A stretch of DNA of 64,000 bases from Devosia litorisediminis. Lineage in GTDB: Bacteria; Pseudomonadota; Alphaproteobacteria; Rhizobiales; Devosiaceae. The notes under the pieces were generated by a model, which worked only from the letters and a program-made list of their open reading frames with translations, was not told the origin of the DNA and did not search any database. The position numbers and the translations under genes were made by a program. The DNA is taken from contig NZ_JAGXTP010000001.1 in assembly GCF_018334155.1 (NCBI RefSeq), forward strand, positions 62,001 through 126,000, given 5' to 3'. Of the stretch, positions 56,043-64,000 are shown piece after piece (position 1 is the first letter of the stretch; every line of letters begins with the position of its first letter).

Positions 56043-57656
56043 ATGAAAATCACTCAAACCCTGACAGCGGTAGCGACCGCCGGCGCCATGGCGCTGATGA
56101 TGAGCACTGCCGCTTCGGCCGTGACGCTGCAGATGCACAATGGTGCCGATCCGGGTTCGCTCGATCCGCACAAGGTTTCCGGCGACTGGGAAAACCGCAT
56201 CGTTGGTGACTACATTGAAGGTCTGGTGACTGAGGATGCCAAGGCCGACGCCATTCCGGGCCAGGCTGAAAGCTGGGAAATCTCGGAAGACGGCACCGTT
56301 TACACGTTCCACCTGCGCGAGGGCATTACCTGGACCGATGGCGAGCCTGTGACTGCTGAAGACTTCGTCTTCGCGTTTCAGCGCCTGATGGATCCCGCAA
56401 CCGCGTCGGAATACGCCTACCTGCAGTACCCAATCAAGAATGCTGCTGGCATCAACTCGGGCGAGATCACTGATTTCAGCGAGCTGGGCGTCAAGGCACT
56501 CGACGACAAGACAGTCGAAATCACGCTGGAAGCGGCGACGCCGTTCTTCCTGCAGGCCCTGACTCACTACACCGCCTATCCTGTGCCAAAGCATCTGGTC
56601 GACGAGTTCGGCGATGCCTGGACCTCGATGGAGCACATCGTGGCCAACGGCCCGTACAAGATCACCGAATGGCTGCCGGGCTCCTATGTCCACTCGGTCA
56701 AGAACGATGACTATTACGACGCTGCCAATGTGCAGATCGACGAAGTGTACTACCACGTGCTCGAAGATCAGGCTGCTGCGCTGAACCGCTACCGTGCGGG
56801 TGAGTTCGACATCCTGACCGACTTCCCGGCTGACCAGTATCAGTGGATCCAGGACAATCTGCCCGGCGAAGCACATGTCGAGCCATTCCTGGGCGTGTAT
56901 TACTACGTGCTGAACCAGGAAAACGAAGCCCTCAAGGACGTTCGCGTTCGTGAAGCGCTGTCGATCTCGATCCTGCGTGACGTGATCGGGCCCGATATCC
57001 TGGGCACTGGCGAACTGCCAGCCTATGGCTGGGTTCCAGATGGCACCGCCAACTATGAAGGCGACGCCTATATGCCAGCATGGGCCGAAATGCCCTATGA
57101 AGAGCGCGTTGCCAAGGCTTCCGAGCTGATGGCTGAAGCCGGCTACTCGGCTGATAATCCGCTGACCCTGCAGCTGCGTTACAATACCAATGACAACCAC
57201 CAGCGCATCGCCGTGGCGATTGCCGCCATGTGGGAGCCAATCGGTGTGAAGGTTGAGCTGTTCAACTCCGAAACCGCCGTGCACTACGACGCACTGCGCG
57301 CCGGTGACTTCCAGGTCGGCCGCGCCGGCTGGCTGCTCGACTACTCGGACGCTTCGAACACTCTGGATCTGCTCAAGACCGGCACGATGCAGGGCGACAC
57401 CATGAACTGGGGCAACAATTACGGCCGCTACTCGAACCCAGAGTTCGACGCGCTGCTTGATGCCGCCACCAGCGAACAGGATCTGGCCAAGCGCGCCGGT
57501 ATGCTGCACGAGGCAGAAACCATCGCCATGGACGAATTCGGTGCGATCCCGATCTACTGGTACGTGTCCAAGAATGTCATCTCGCCAAAGATCTCTGGCT
57601 TTGAAGACAATGCCAAGGACGTGCACCGCACCCGTTGGCTGACCAAGGCCGAATAG
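56043..57656 (+). CDS. oppA: peptide ABC transporter substrate-binding protein
   Basis: Periplasmic receptor for oligopeptides (SBP family 5). The start is ATG 56043 with AAGGAG about nine bases upstream; the longer frame from 55935 is not protein-like. The 537 residues show a signal peptide cleaved near SAASA|VTLQMHN, the NGADPGSLDPHKV motif and the SBP_bac_5 pattern DGEPVTAEDFVFAFQRLMDP. It lacks a lipobox. A terminator-like hairpin follows before the permease genes, the common way to make more receptor than permease. Confidence 0.93.
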   Translation: MKITQTLTAVATAGAMALMMSTAASAVTLQMHNGADPGSLDPHKVSGDWENRIVGDYIEGLVTEDAKADAIPGQAESWEISEDGTVYTFHLREGITWTDGEPVTAEDFVFAFQRLMDPATASEYAYLQYPIKNAAGINSGEITDFSELGVKALDDKTVEITLEAATPFFLQALTHYTAYPVPKHLVDEFGDAWTSMEHIVANGPYKITEWLPGSYVHSVKNDDYYDAANVQIDEVYYHVLEDQAAALNRYRAGEFDILTDFPADQYQWIQDNLPGEAHVEPFLGVYYYVLNQENEALKDVRVREALSISILRDVIGPDILGTGELPAYGWVPDGTANYEGDAYMPAWAEMPYEERVAKASELMAEAGYSADNPLTLQLRYNTNDNHQRIAVAIAAMWEPIGVKVELFNSETAVHYDALRAGDFQVGRAGWLLDYSDASNTLDLLKTGTMQGDTMNWGNNYGRYSNPEFDALLDAATSEQDLAKRAGMLHEAETIAMDEFGAIPIYWYVSKNVISPKISGFEDNAKDVHRTRWLTKAE

Positions 57657-57672
57657 GCCAGGACGACGCTTT

Positions 57673-57707
57673 GATCGTGGGGGCTGCGGCTCCCACGATC
57701 TCTTTTT
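57673..57707 (+). terminator. intra-operon terminator between oppA and oppB
   Basis: GATCGTGGG-G-GC pairs with GC-T-CCCACGATC (12 pairs including one G-T) around TGCG, then TCTTTTT. It ends about 55 bases before the oppB ATG. It probably allows partial read-through into oppBCDF. Confidence 0.8.
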
Positions 57708-57760
57708 GCCGGTGAGCGCGCCGTGGACGCTGCGCCCGGACTACAAAAGGTTTTTGCATC

Positions 57761-58684
57761 ATGCTGGGTTATGCCCTGCGGCGCGTGCTTTCGGCGATCC
57801 CGATTGCACTGATCGCCGTGACTGTCTGTTTTTTCGTGCTGCGCCTGGCACCGGGTGGCCCCTTTGACGGCGAGCGCGCCTTGCCGCCGACCGTGCTGGC
57901 CAATCTGCGGGCTCACTACAATCTCGATCAGCCACTGATCACGCAGTATTTCATCTATCTCTGGCGCCTGCTGCATGGCGATCTGGGCCCGTCCATGGCC
58001 ATTGATGGCTTCAATGTGAGCCAGCTGATCGCCATTGGCTTTCCATTCACGCTGACCATGGCGATGACGGCTTTTGTGATTGCGACCGCCATTGGTGTCG
58101 TCGCGGGCATGGTTGCCGCGGTGAACCAGAACAAGTGGCCAGACTATGTGCTGGTGCTGGCTGTGATGCTGGGCGTTGTGGTGCCGAACTTCCTGATGGC
58201 CGCCATTCTGCAATTGTGGTTCGGCGTTTATCTGGGATGGCTGCCAGCGGGTGGTTGGGTCAATGGCTCGGTGTGGCATCTGGTCTTGCCGGTGACCGTG
58301 CTGGCTTGGCCCCATGCCGCGCGTATTTCGCGGTTGATGCGCGGCTCAATGATCGAGGTGCTGGGTACCAATTATGTGCGCACGGCGCGCTCCAAGGGTC
58401 TGGGACAGCGGCTGGTGCTGGCGCGGCATGCGATCAAGCCGGCGCTGTTGCCGGTTGTGTCCTATCTGGGGCCGGGGCTGAGCTATCTGCTGACCGGCTC
58501 GCTGGCCGTGGAGCAGATTTTCGGTCTGCCCGGGATCGGCAAATATTTCGTCACCGCAGCGCTTAACCGCGACTACGGCATCGTGCTGGGAACGACGATC
58601 CTCTACATGTTCATCATCCTCGCGCTCAATCTGCTGGTTGACCTGGTCTATGCCTGGCTCGATCCCAAGGTGAGGTACCGCTGA
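57761..58684 (+). CDS. oppB: oligopeptide ABC transporter permease
   Basis: Inner-membrane permease of 307 residues, six predicted helices. N-terminal MLGYALRRVLSAIPIALIAVTVCFFVLRLAPGGPFDG and the EAA-like loop near LGTNYVRTARSKGLGQRLVLARHAIKPALLP identify it as OppB/DppB. Its stop (TGA) overlaps the oppC start by one base. Pairs with OppC and the two ATPases. Confidence 0.94.
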   Translation: MLGYALRRVLSAIPIALIAVTVCFFVLRLAPGGPFDGERALPPTVLANLRAHYNLDQPLITQYFIYLWRLLHGDLGPSMAIDGFNVSQLIAIGFPFTLTMAMTAFVIATAIGVVAGMVAAVNQNKWPDYVLVLAVMLGVVVPNFLMAAILQLWFGVYLGWLPAGGWVNGSVWHLVLPVTVLAWPHAARISRLMRGSMIEVLGTNYVRTARSKGLGQRLVLARHAIKPALLPVVSYLGPGLSYLLTGSLAVEQIFGLPGIGKYFVTAALNRDYGIVLGTTILYMFIILALNLLVDLVYAWLDPKVRYR

Positions 58685-59604
58685 TGGCCGGCATTACAGG
58701 TAAGGACGAAGTCCTCAGCCAATACGCGCAGAAGCTGGAAACGCTGGACGCGCCCAAGGGGCGTTCGCTGACCCAGGACGCGCTGCGGCGTCTGGCCCGC
58801 AACAAGGCGGCGGTGATCTCGATCGCCATCGTGATCTTCATCATTCTGGCGGCCTTTATCGGCCCCCATTTCGTGCCGTGGAGCTATTCGGAGGTCGACT
58901 GGACCGCCATTCGCAAGCCGCCCAATTTCGACAAGGCCCATTATTTCGGCACCGACCAGAATGGTCGCGACATGCTGGCGCGCGTGCTGCAGGGCACGCA
59001 GATGAGCCTGATCGTGGCCGCGGTCGCAACCGTTGTGTCGGTGGTGATCGGCATTATTTATGGCGCGGTTGCAGGGTATCTCGGCGGCCGGGTCGATGCG
59101 CTGATGATGCGTTTTGTCGACGTGATGTACGCGCTGCCCTACATCCTGTTCGTGATCATTCTGGTGGTGATGTTCGGGCGCAATCCGGTGCTGCTGTTTG
59201 TCGGTATCGGGGCGATCGAATGGCTGACCATGGCCCGCATCGTGCGGGGTCAGACGCTGTCGATCAAGGAACGCGAATTCGTAGAAGCGGCCCGCGCCGG
59301 CGGTGCCAAGCCCTGGACCATCATCACAAGGCACATCGTGCCGAACCTGACGGGCCCGGTGGTAATCTACGCCACGCTGACCATCCCCGAGATCATCATT
59401 GCCGAGAGTTTCCTCTCTTATCTGGGTCTGGGCGTGCAGGAGCCACAGACGTCGCTGGGGACGCTGATTTCCGCCGGTGCGCCGGTGGCCGAAGTGCTGC
59501 CCTGGATGTTGCTGGCGCCAGCCACCGTGCTGGTCACCCTGTTGCTGTGCCTCACCTATATCGGTGACGGCCTGCGCGACGCCCTTGACCCCAAGGATCG
59601 ATAG
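58684..59604 (+). CDS. oppC: oligopeptide ABC transporter permease
   Basis: Second permease, 306 residues, with the OppC-type N-terminal extension and the conserved YFGTDQNGRDMLAR motif, followed by the EAA loop EFVEAARAGGAKPWTIITRHIVPNL. Six membrane segments predicted. It begins on the last base of oppB and ends two bases before oppD. Confidence 0.94.
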   Translation: MAGITGKDEVLSQYAQKLETLDAPKGRSLTQDALRRLARNKAAVISIAIVIFIILAAFIGPHFVPWSYSEVDWTAIRKPPNFDKAHYFGTDQNGRDMLARVLQGTQMSLIVAAVATVVSVVIGIIYGAVAGYLGGRVDALMMRFVDVMYALPYILFVIILVVMFGRNPVLLFVGIGAIEWLTMARIVRGQTLSIKEREFVEAARAGGAKPWTIITRHIVPNLTGPVVIYATLTIPEIIIAESFLSYLGLGVQEPQTSLGTLISAGAPVAEVLPWMLLAPATVLVTLLLCLTYIGDGLRDALDPKDR

Positions 59605-59606
59605 AC

Positions 59607-60590
59607 ATGACAGAAGTCCTCAAAGTCGAAGACATGTCGGTGACCTTCGAGCTGCATGACAGCGAAGTGCACGCCGTTCGCGAGATGAATTTCAGCCTGT
59701 CGCAGGGCGAAACGTTGGCCGTGGTTGGCGAGTCCGGTTCGGGCAAGAGCCAGGCGTTCCTGGCGATCATGGGTCTGCTGGCCAAGAATGGCCGGGCCGG
59801 CGGCCATGCCATGATGGGTGATATCGATCTGATCGGCATGCCGCCCAAGCAGCTTGATACCCATCGCGGCAAGGACATCGCGATGATCTTCCAGGATCCG
59901 ATGACCTCGCTGAACCCGACATTGCGGGTCAAGACGCAGCTGGCCGAGGTGCTGGTCAAGCATCGCGGTTTCAACCAGCAGCAGGCGATCAAGACCTCGA
60001 TCGAGATGCTGGAACGGGTCGGTATTCCCGAACCCGTCAAGCGCGCCAATGCCTATCCGCATGAGCTTTCGGGCGGTATGCGCCAGCGCGTGATGATCGC
60101 GATGGCGTTGTTGTGCCAGCCCAAGATCCTGATCGCCGATGAGCCGACAACGGCGCTCGACGTGACGGTGCAGGCGCAGATGCTGGACCTGTTCAAATCG
60201 CTGACCGAAGATTTCGGCACCTCGCTGGTACTGATCACCCATGATCTGGGCGTGGTGGCCGGCGTGGCTGACCGGATGATGGTGATGTATGGCGGGCGGG
60301 CCGTGGAAAAGGGCGTGACCGACGATCTGTTCTACGATCCGCGCCACCCCTACACGTTGGGTCTGCTGCATTCGACCCCGCATATTGCCAAGCGCGCCGA
60401 GCGGCTCGATCCGATCCAGGGCCTGCCGCCCAGCCTTGAACACCTGCCCAAGGGCTGTTCGTTCAATCCGCGCTGCGCGTTTGCCTTTGATCGCTGCATG
60501 GTCGAGCGGCCACCGCTGACCCAGACCGAGAACGGCCGCGAAAAGGCGTGTTTCTATGAAGGCCCGATGGCCTATGGAGAGGTCGCGTAA
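59607..60590 (+). CDS. oppD: oligopeptide ABC transporter ATP-binding protein
   Basis: Cytoplasmic ATPase of 327 residues: Walker [10 protein letters not shown], signature LSGGMRQR, Walker [14 protein letters not shown] and the OppD C-terminal Cys-rich region ([21 protein letters not shown]) that may bind an iron-sulfur cluster as reported for peptide transporter ATPases. Stop and oppF start overlap by one base. Confidence 0.94.
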   Translation: MTEVLKVEDMSVTFELHDSEVHAVREMNFSLSQGETLAVVGESGSGKSQAFLAIMGLLAKNGRAGGHAMMGDIDLIGMPPKQLDTHRGKDIAMIFQDPMTSLNPTLRVKTQLAEVLVKHRGFNQQQAIKTSIEMLERVGIPEPVKRANAYPHELSGGMRQRVMIAMALLCQPKILIADEPTTALDVTVQAQMLDLFKSLTEDFGTSLVLITHDLGVVAGVADRMMVMYGGRAVEKGVTDDLFYDPRHPYTLGLLHSTPHIAKRAERLDPIQGLPPSLEHLPKGCSFNPRCAFAFDRCMVERPPLTQTENGREKACFYEGPMAYGEVA

Positions 60591-61609
60591 TGGACCAGAC
60601 CCCCGTCGATCTGCTTGAGATCAAGGATCTCAAGAAAACCTTCTCTATTGCCAGCGGGCTGTTTGCCCGGCCGCTGACGCTGACGGCGCTCGAAGACATC
60701 AACTTCACCATCCACCAGGGCGAGACGCTGGGCATTGTGGGCGAGAGCGGCTGTGGCAAATCCACGCTGGGTCGCTGTATCCTGCAATTGCTGGCGCCTG
60801 ATGAGGGCCAGGTGTTGTGGCTGGGGCAGGATCTGACCCGGCTGCCGGCCGAGGAAATGCGCAAGCGCCGGCAGGACCTGCAGATCATCTTTCAGGACCC
60901 GCTGGCTTCGCTCAACCCGCGCATGACTGTGGGCGAGATCATTGCTGATCCGCTGCGCACGCTGCGGCCCGAGCTGAGCAAGACCGAGCGTCGCGCCCGT
61001 GTACTCAAGACCATGGAATCGGTCGGGCTGCTGCCCGAAATGATCAATCGCTATCCGCACGAGTTTTCGGGCGGGCAGGCGCAGCGTATCGGTATTGCCC
61101 GGGCGCTGATCACCGAACCCAAGCTGATCGTGTGTGACGAACCGGTCTCGGCGCTGGACGTGTCGATCCAGGCGCAGATCCTGAACCTGCTGGCCGAGCT
61201 CAAGGATGAGTTCGGGCTGACGCTGATCTTCATCTCGCACAATCTGAGCGTGGTGCGACATGTCTCGGATCGTATTCTGGTGCTCTATCTGGGCCGCATC
61301 GTCGAGCTGGCAAGCGGTGACGATATCTACAACGACCCCAAGCACCCCTATACGCGGGCGCTGCTGACGGCGGTGCCGATCCCCGATCCGAAGCTGGCGC
61401 GACTGCGCAATATCGATGCGCTGAAGGGTGAAATTCCTTCGCCAATCAATCCGCCATCGGGCTGCACCTTCCGCACACGCTGTCGCTTTGCCAAACCCTA
61501 TTGCGCGGAGAAGCGCCCGCCGCTTGAGGTGATAGAGGGTGGTCGACTGGTGGCGTGCCATCGCTGGCGCGAGATCGACGTGCCCGGTGAGGCTATCCTG
61601 AACGGCTAA
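60590..61609 (+). CDS. oppF: oligopeptide ABC transporter ATP-binding protein
   Basis: Partner ATPase of OppD, 339 residues: Walker A GESGCGKST, signature FSGGQAQR, Walker B IVCDEPVSALDVS, and the C-terminal cysteine cluster (CTFRTRCRFAKPYC). It closes the five-gene oppABCDF unit. Its TAA stop overlaps the stop of the convergent HIT gene by four bases. Confidence 0.94.
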   Translation: MDQTPVDLLEIKDLKKTFSIASGLFARPLTLTALEDINFTIHQGETLGIVGESGCGKSTLGRCILQLLAPDEGQVLWLGQDLTRLPAEEMRKRRQDLQIIFQDPLASLNPRMTVGEIIADPLRTLRPELSKTERRARVLKTMESVGLLPEMINRYPHEFSGGQAQRIGIARALITEPKLIVCDEPVSALDVSIQAQILNLLAELKDEFGLTLIFISHNLSVVRHVSDRILVLYLGRIVELASGDDIYNDPKHPYTRALLTAVPIPDPKLARLRNIDALKGEIPSPINPPSGCTFRTRCRFAKPYCAEKRPPLEVIEGGRLVACHRWREIDVPGEAILNG

Positions 61610-62100
61610 TCGGCCAAGGCATTATAGGCCGCCGCGATATTGGCGGCGGCCTTTGCCATTTCAGCGTCGCTGAATTCCAGCACACCGTGTTCGGCCATCA
61701 AGGCGTGGTATTGCTGCTGGTCGTAGGGGACGCCCTTTGGCAGGGGCACGACATGCCAGTGCAGATGGCTATTGCCCTGCTTGCTGCCCAGCGAGAGCAC
61801 ATAGATCCGTTCGGCGTCATAGACACTCTTGAGAGCCCGTGAGAGCCGGTGGACGACGGCCTGCAGTGCTAGATAGGCCTGAGGGCTTATGTCCTCTGCC
61901 AGATCTTCGTAGTGCCGCGTAGGGCAGACAAGGGCATAGCCGGGCAGGGTGGGGAACTTGCTGAGAAAGATGATGGTGTCATCATCGCGGTCGATCACGT
62001 GATGGCCGTAGTCGGGATTGCCGGCGACAAGTTCACAGATAAAGCAGGGGCCGTGCTGGCTGCGTTGCACGTGGGCGTCCAGATCAAACGGCAGCCGCAT
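61606..62100 (-). CDS. HIT family protein
   Basis: Small nucleotide hydrolase or transferase of the histidine triad family. The 164 residues contain the triad motif HLHWHVVPLP (about 113-122), CFICELVAGNPDYG near the N-terminus, where two cysteines could bind zinc, and FPTLPGYALVCP. Closest in form to Hit/FHIT-like bacterial proteins that act on dinucleotide polyphosphates. It starts two bases after the receiver gene stop, so the two are co-transcribed. Confidence 0.88.
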   Translation of the reverse strand: MRLPFDLDAHVQRSQHGPCFICELVAGNPDYGHHVIDRDDDTIIFLSKFPTLPGYALVCPTRHYEDLAEDISPQAYLALQAVVHRLSRALKSVYDAERIYVLSLGSKQGNSHLHWHVVPLPKGVPYDQQQYHALMAEHGVLEFSDAEMAKAAANIAAAYNALAD

Positions 62101-62102
62101 GG

Positions 62103-62609
62103 CTAGCTGGCTTCGCGCTTCTGGGCTTCGGTACGCCGTTCATTCTCTCCGATATCGACAGTCTTGCGGCGACGGTCGGGGCCGGTATAGGCCTCAGCTT
62201 CAATGAAGCCGCGCGGATTGGTCTCGATGCTGGTCAGACGGGTCTGAAGATGGTTGGCAGCAAATGGCTTGCGCAAGAATTCGGTGACGCCGGCGTCGCG
62301 GGCGTCGGCGATGCGTTTGGCGTCGGGTGCTGCACTCATCATGATGATGGGCACCAGACGGTTCTGGCAATCGGAGCAGGCACGCAGCTTTTTGGTGAAG
62401 GCAACGCCGTCCATGCCATTGAGGTCATCATCAATGATCAACACGTCAAACGCGCGGCGGCGCAGTTCAATCATGGCGCGGTTGGCGTCGTAGCTCTCGC
62501 GGATATCCCTGCGTCCCAAGCTGCGCAACATCACCGCAATCAGCGATGCCATGTGGGGAGAGTGATCGGCGATCAACACACCGTGCTTGGTAATTTCCTC
62601 AGTGGCCAT
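62103..62609 (-). CDS. stand-alone receiver-domain protein
   Basis: Response regulator without an effector domain; 168 residues from ATG 62609 (a TTG at 62618 is an alternative). The phospho-acceptor aspartate lies in VLIIDDDLNGMDG, the switch Ser in MMSAAPD and the Lys in LRKPF; the N-terminal acidic pocket is reduced to IADHS, unlike the usual DD pair. A C-terminal tail of about 45 basic residues with GPDRRRK follows. The signalling partner is unknown. Confidence 0.78.
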   Translation of the reverse strand: MATEEITKHGVLIADHSPHMASLIAVMLRSLGRRDIRESYDANRAMIELRRRAFDVLIIDDDLNGMDGVAFTKKLRACSDCQNRLVPIIMMSAAPDAKRIADARDAGVTEFLRKPFAANHLQTRLTSIETNPRGFIEAEAYTGPDRRRKTVDIGENERRTEAQKREAS

Positions 62610-62823
62610 GGTACGCAAACCCTTACTTCGCAGGCCTGCATCTTAGCAGGGCTTTGCATATGAGCGGTTAATCGGGTTCATTATATGCAAGCCATAGCTT
62701 TTCACGACATTTGCGTGAAAACTCCGGCCAAGCCGCGTTGACAGGGTGGGGCATTTTCCCTATGTATGCCGCCAAGTTTCCGGGCGCCATGGCGCCCCTT
62801 TTGTTTGACCAAGGAATCGTCCG

Positions 62824-62949
62824 ATGAAGATCCGCAACTCGCTGAAGGCGCTGATGACTCGCCACCGCGCGAACAAGCTCGTCCGCCGTCGCGGCCGGGT
62901 TTATATAATCAACAAGGTAGACAAGCGCTTCAAGGCCCGTCAGGGCTAA
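62824..62949 (+). CDS. rpmJ: 50S ribosomal protein L36, zinc-free type
   Basis: A 41-residue basic protein, [20 protein letters not shown] onward, ending KRFKARQG, unmistakably L36. It lacks all cysteines of the zinc-binding form, so it is the C-minus type that does not need zinc. It sits alone rather than in the spc ribosomal operon. ATG 62824 lies 14-17 bases after a purine-rich AAGGA. A strong terminator follows. Confidence 0.93.
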   Translation: MKIRNSLKALMTRHRANKLVRRRGRVYIINKVDKRFKARQG

Positions 62950-62977
62950 GCTAAAGCTTGATACTGAAGATTGACTG

Positions 62978-63003
62978 ACAAAGCCCGCGAAAGCGGGCTT
63001 TGT
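62978..63003 (+). terminator. rho-independent terminator of rpmJ
   Basis: ACAAAGCCCGC pairs perfectly with GCGGGCTTTGT (11 bases) around a GAAA tetraloop, followed by a modest T-rich stretch. It begins 29 bases after the rpmJ stop. Confidence 0.85.
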
Positions 63004-63268
63004 TGCGTTTGGGGTTGGTCCGGGCCCTTCCGGCGCGTTGCCTGTGGGCGGTCCGCGCGCAATACCGATGCGGGCCATCATTCACGTACCCCACCGTCCC
63101 CAAACCCCCGCGTTTAAAGCTCAATGCGCAGGTGAGGGATGGTGCAAAGGTTTACGTCGTTTGGCATAATTATACCTGTGCATCAGTACGTTACGTTATC
63201 TATTGTCTGGTTTTATCCAGCCGTTTTTTATTTGCGCCATTTTTTTCGCGTTCGCCGCGAGGTAATTT
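63004..63268. other. A/T-rich upstream region of the SRPBCC gene
   Basis: 265 bases without a gene. From about 63140 onward the DNA becomes strikingly rich in A and T for this genome, including runs of five to six T just before the ribosome site. It must contain the promoter of the next gene, but I cannot pick a unique -35/-10 pair. Confidence 0.5.
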
Positions 63269-63670
63269 ATGCTCAAGGCCCGAACACTAACCGTGCTGAT
63301 CAATCGACCGATCCAGGATGTGTATGACTTTCTGGTGGAGCCCGCCAATCTGGCACGTTGGACGCTGGTGGGCCCCGGACAGGCAGAGCCCGAAGAAGGG
63401 CCACTGGTGTGGTCGTTTGACGGGCCGCACGGGCTGGTGCTGGTCCGCTTTACGCCACGCAATGCGTTTTTTGTGCTCGACTACTCGCTGCAGTCGGGAC
63501 CACATGTGTGGCAGTCCTCAAGCGTGCGGTTGATCCGCAATGGCAATGGATGCGTGTTGACCCATACTTCGGTGCAGCAGCCATTGGTGTCCGACGCGGT
63601 CTTCGCCTCCGAGGAGGAGTGGCTGTATTCGGACCTGCTGGTGCTCAAGACCCTAATGGAAACGAAATAG
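63269..63670 (+). CDS. SRPBCC family protein
   Basis: A 133-residue protein of the START/Bet v1-like fold, which binds a hydrophobic ligand in a cavity. The pattern LINRPIQDVYDFLVEPANLARW at the N-terminus is typical of polyketide cyclase or SRPBCC proteins; LTHTSVQQP and a C-terminal helix EEEWLYSDLLVLKTLMETK complete the fold. ATG 63269 has GAGG six bases upstream. Ligand unknown; single gene followed by a bidirectional terminator. Confidence 0.8.
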   Translation: MLKARTLTVLINRPIQDVYDFLVEPANLARWTLVGPGQAEPEEGPLVWSFDGPHGLVLVRFTPRNAFFVLDYSLQSGPHVWQSSSVRLIRNGNGCVLTHTSVQQPLVSDAVFASEEEWLYSDLLVLKTLMETK

Positions 63671-63685
63671 GCGATCAGCCAAAGA

Positions 63686-63715
63686 AAAACCCGCGGACGT
63701 GCCGCGGGTTCTTTT
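63686..63715. terminator. bidirectional terminator between SRPBCC gene and pyk
   Basis: AACCCGCGG/CCGCGGGTT with a five-base loop; CTTTT follows on the plus strand and the mirror AAAGAAAAA gives a T-run on the minus strand. It can end both convergent genes. Confidence 0.85.
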
Positions 63716-63736
63716 ATCGGGTCATGCCTGGCGGGC

Positions 63737-64000
63737 TTAGCTGGAGCCGGCGCCGTCCTGGCGGACGAAGGCGATGCGGAGCATGTTGGTGGCGCCTGGT
63801 GTGCCCAGCGGAATGCCGGCCGTGATGGCGATACGATCACCGGGACGGGCAAAGCCTTCCTGATAGGCGATGACACAGGCGCGATCGACCATGTCTTCCA
63901 GGCTCACTGCATCTTCGGTCTGCACGCAATGGACGCCCCAGACCACCGACATGCGGCGGATGGTGCGCTGGTTGGGCGAGAGCACGATAATGGGCTTGGA
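63737..64000 (-). CDS. pyk: pyruvate kinase, C-terminal part (cut by the window edge)
   Basis: Only the last 87 codons are present; the gene continues to the right beyond the window. The visible sequence LSPNQRTIRRMSVVWGVHC onward with DRACVIAYQEGFARPGDRI and GIPLGTPGATNMLRI is the pyruvate kinase alpha/beta C-terminal domain, the allosteric part. Glycolytic enzyme making pyruvate and ATP. The stop is 22 bases from the shared terminator. Confidence 0.92.
   Translation of the reverse strand, partial: SKPIIVLSPNQRTIRRMSVVWGVHCVQTEDAVSLEDMVDRACVIAYQEGFARPGDRIAITAGIPLGTPGATNMLRIAFVRQDGAGSS

Noticed and set aside
1..64000. CRISPR arrays, insertion sequences, integrase or phage genes
   Set aside because: No regularly spaced direct repeats, transposase motifs or terminal inverted repeats with target duplications were found in reading through the window.

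Overview
The window reads as chromosomal DNA of a high-GC alphaproteobacterium of the order Hyphomicrobiales, most probably a Devosia-like organism. The placement rests on gene content and regulatory signals: a CpdR-type response regulator beside an N-formylglutamate amidohydrolase and HisN, EcfG-type and RpoH-type promoters, a ROSE-like RNA thermometer, LiuR-like operators on fatty-acid genes, and a Ku-LigD operon. It is inference from recognised families, not a database match. I see no prophage, plasmid backbone, insertion sequence or CRISPR array.

Layout. 1-2.1 kb: KDPG aldolase, then molybdate transporter genes modA and modB with no modC. 2.1-5.6 kb: the NHEJ operon ku-ligD. 5.7-8.5 kb: an SPFH/NfeD pair and an outer-membrane barrel protein. 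8.5-13.5 kb: divergent galU and galE, a lytic transglycosylase, an SGNH hydrolase and hpt. 13.8-20 kb: gltD and gltB. 20.5-22.2 kb: a stress block with dps (EcfG promoter), hsp20 (RpoH promoter plus ROSE-like leader) and a candidate small RNA. 22.2-24.4 kb: a lipase-like hydrolase and an islet with unusual composition (small membrane protein, methyltransferase). 24.6-27 kb: a TadG/TadE/TadE trio. 27-29.6 kb: hisN, N-formylglutamate amidohydrolase, cpdR and two tandem tRNA-Val genes. 29.7-37.8 kb: PPOX flavoprotein, msrB, hrpB, an aldose-epimerase-like gene, a HerA-like ATPase and an ABC-F protein. 37.9-41.1 kb: oxidoreductase, GntR regulator and aldo/keto reductase, probably a small catabolic unit. 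41.3-47.3 kb: a PreP-like protease, a DNA ligase-associated exonuclease, a second ATP-dependent ligase and a UVR-motif protein. 47.3-55.8 kb: a fatty-acid beta-oxidation cluster (MerR regulator, fadD, fadE, fadJ, fadI, small membrane protein). 56-61.6 kb: a peptide ABC importer (five genes). 61.6-64 kb: HIT protein, receiver protein, a 41-residue zinc-free-type ribosomal protein L36, an SRPBCC protein and the C-terminal end of pyruvate kinase at the right edge.

How the parts fit. Two independent ATP-ligase repair modules lie about 40 kb apart. The stress genes carry readable promoters of three regulatory types. The fad genes flank a divergent promoter region with two LiuR-like palindromes, and a third similar palindrome lies before the peptide transporter. 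Convergent genes are packed very tightly: five pairs overlap by exactly four bases at their stop codons, four of them through a shared CTAG. No obviously new multi-gene system stands out. The most promising undescribed items are the candidate small RNA at about 21.9-22.0 kb and a repeated intergenic element whose hairpin arms differ between copies but still pair.
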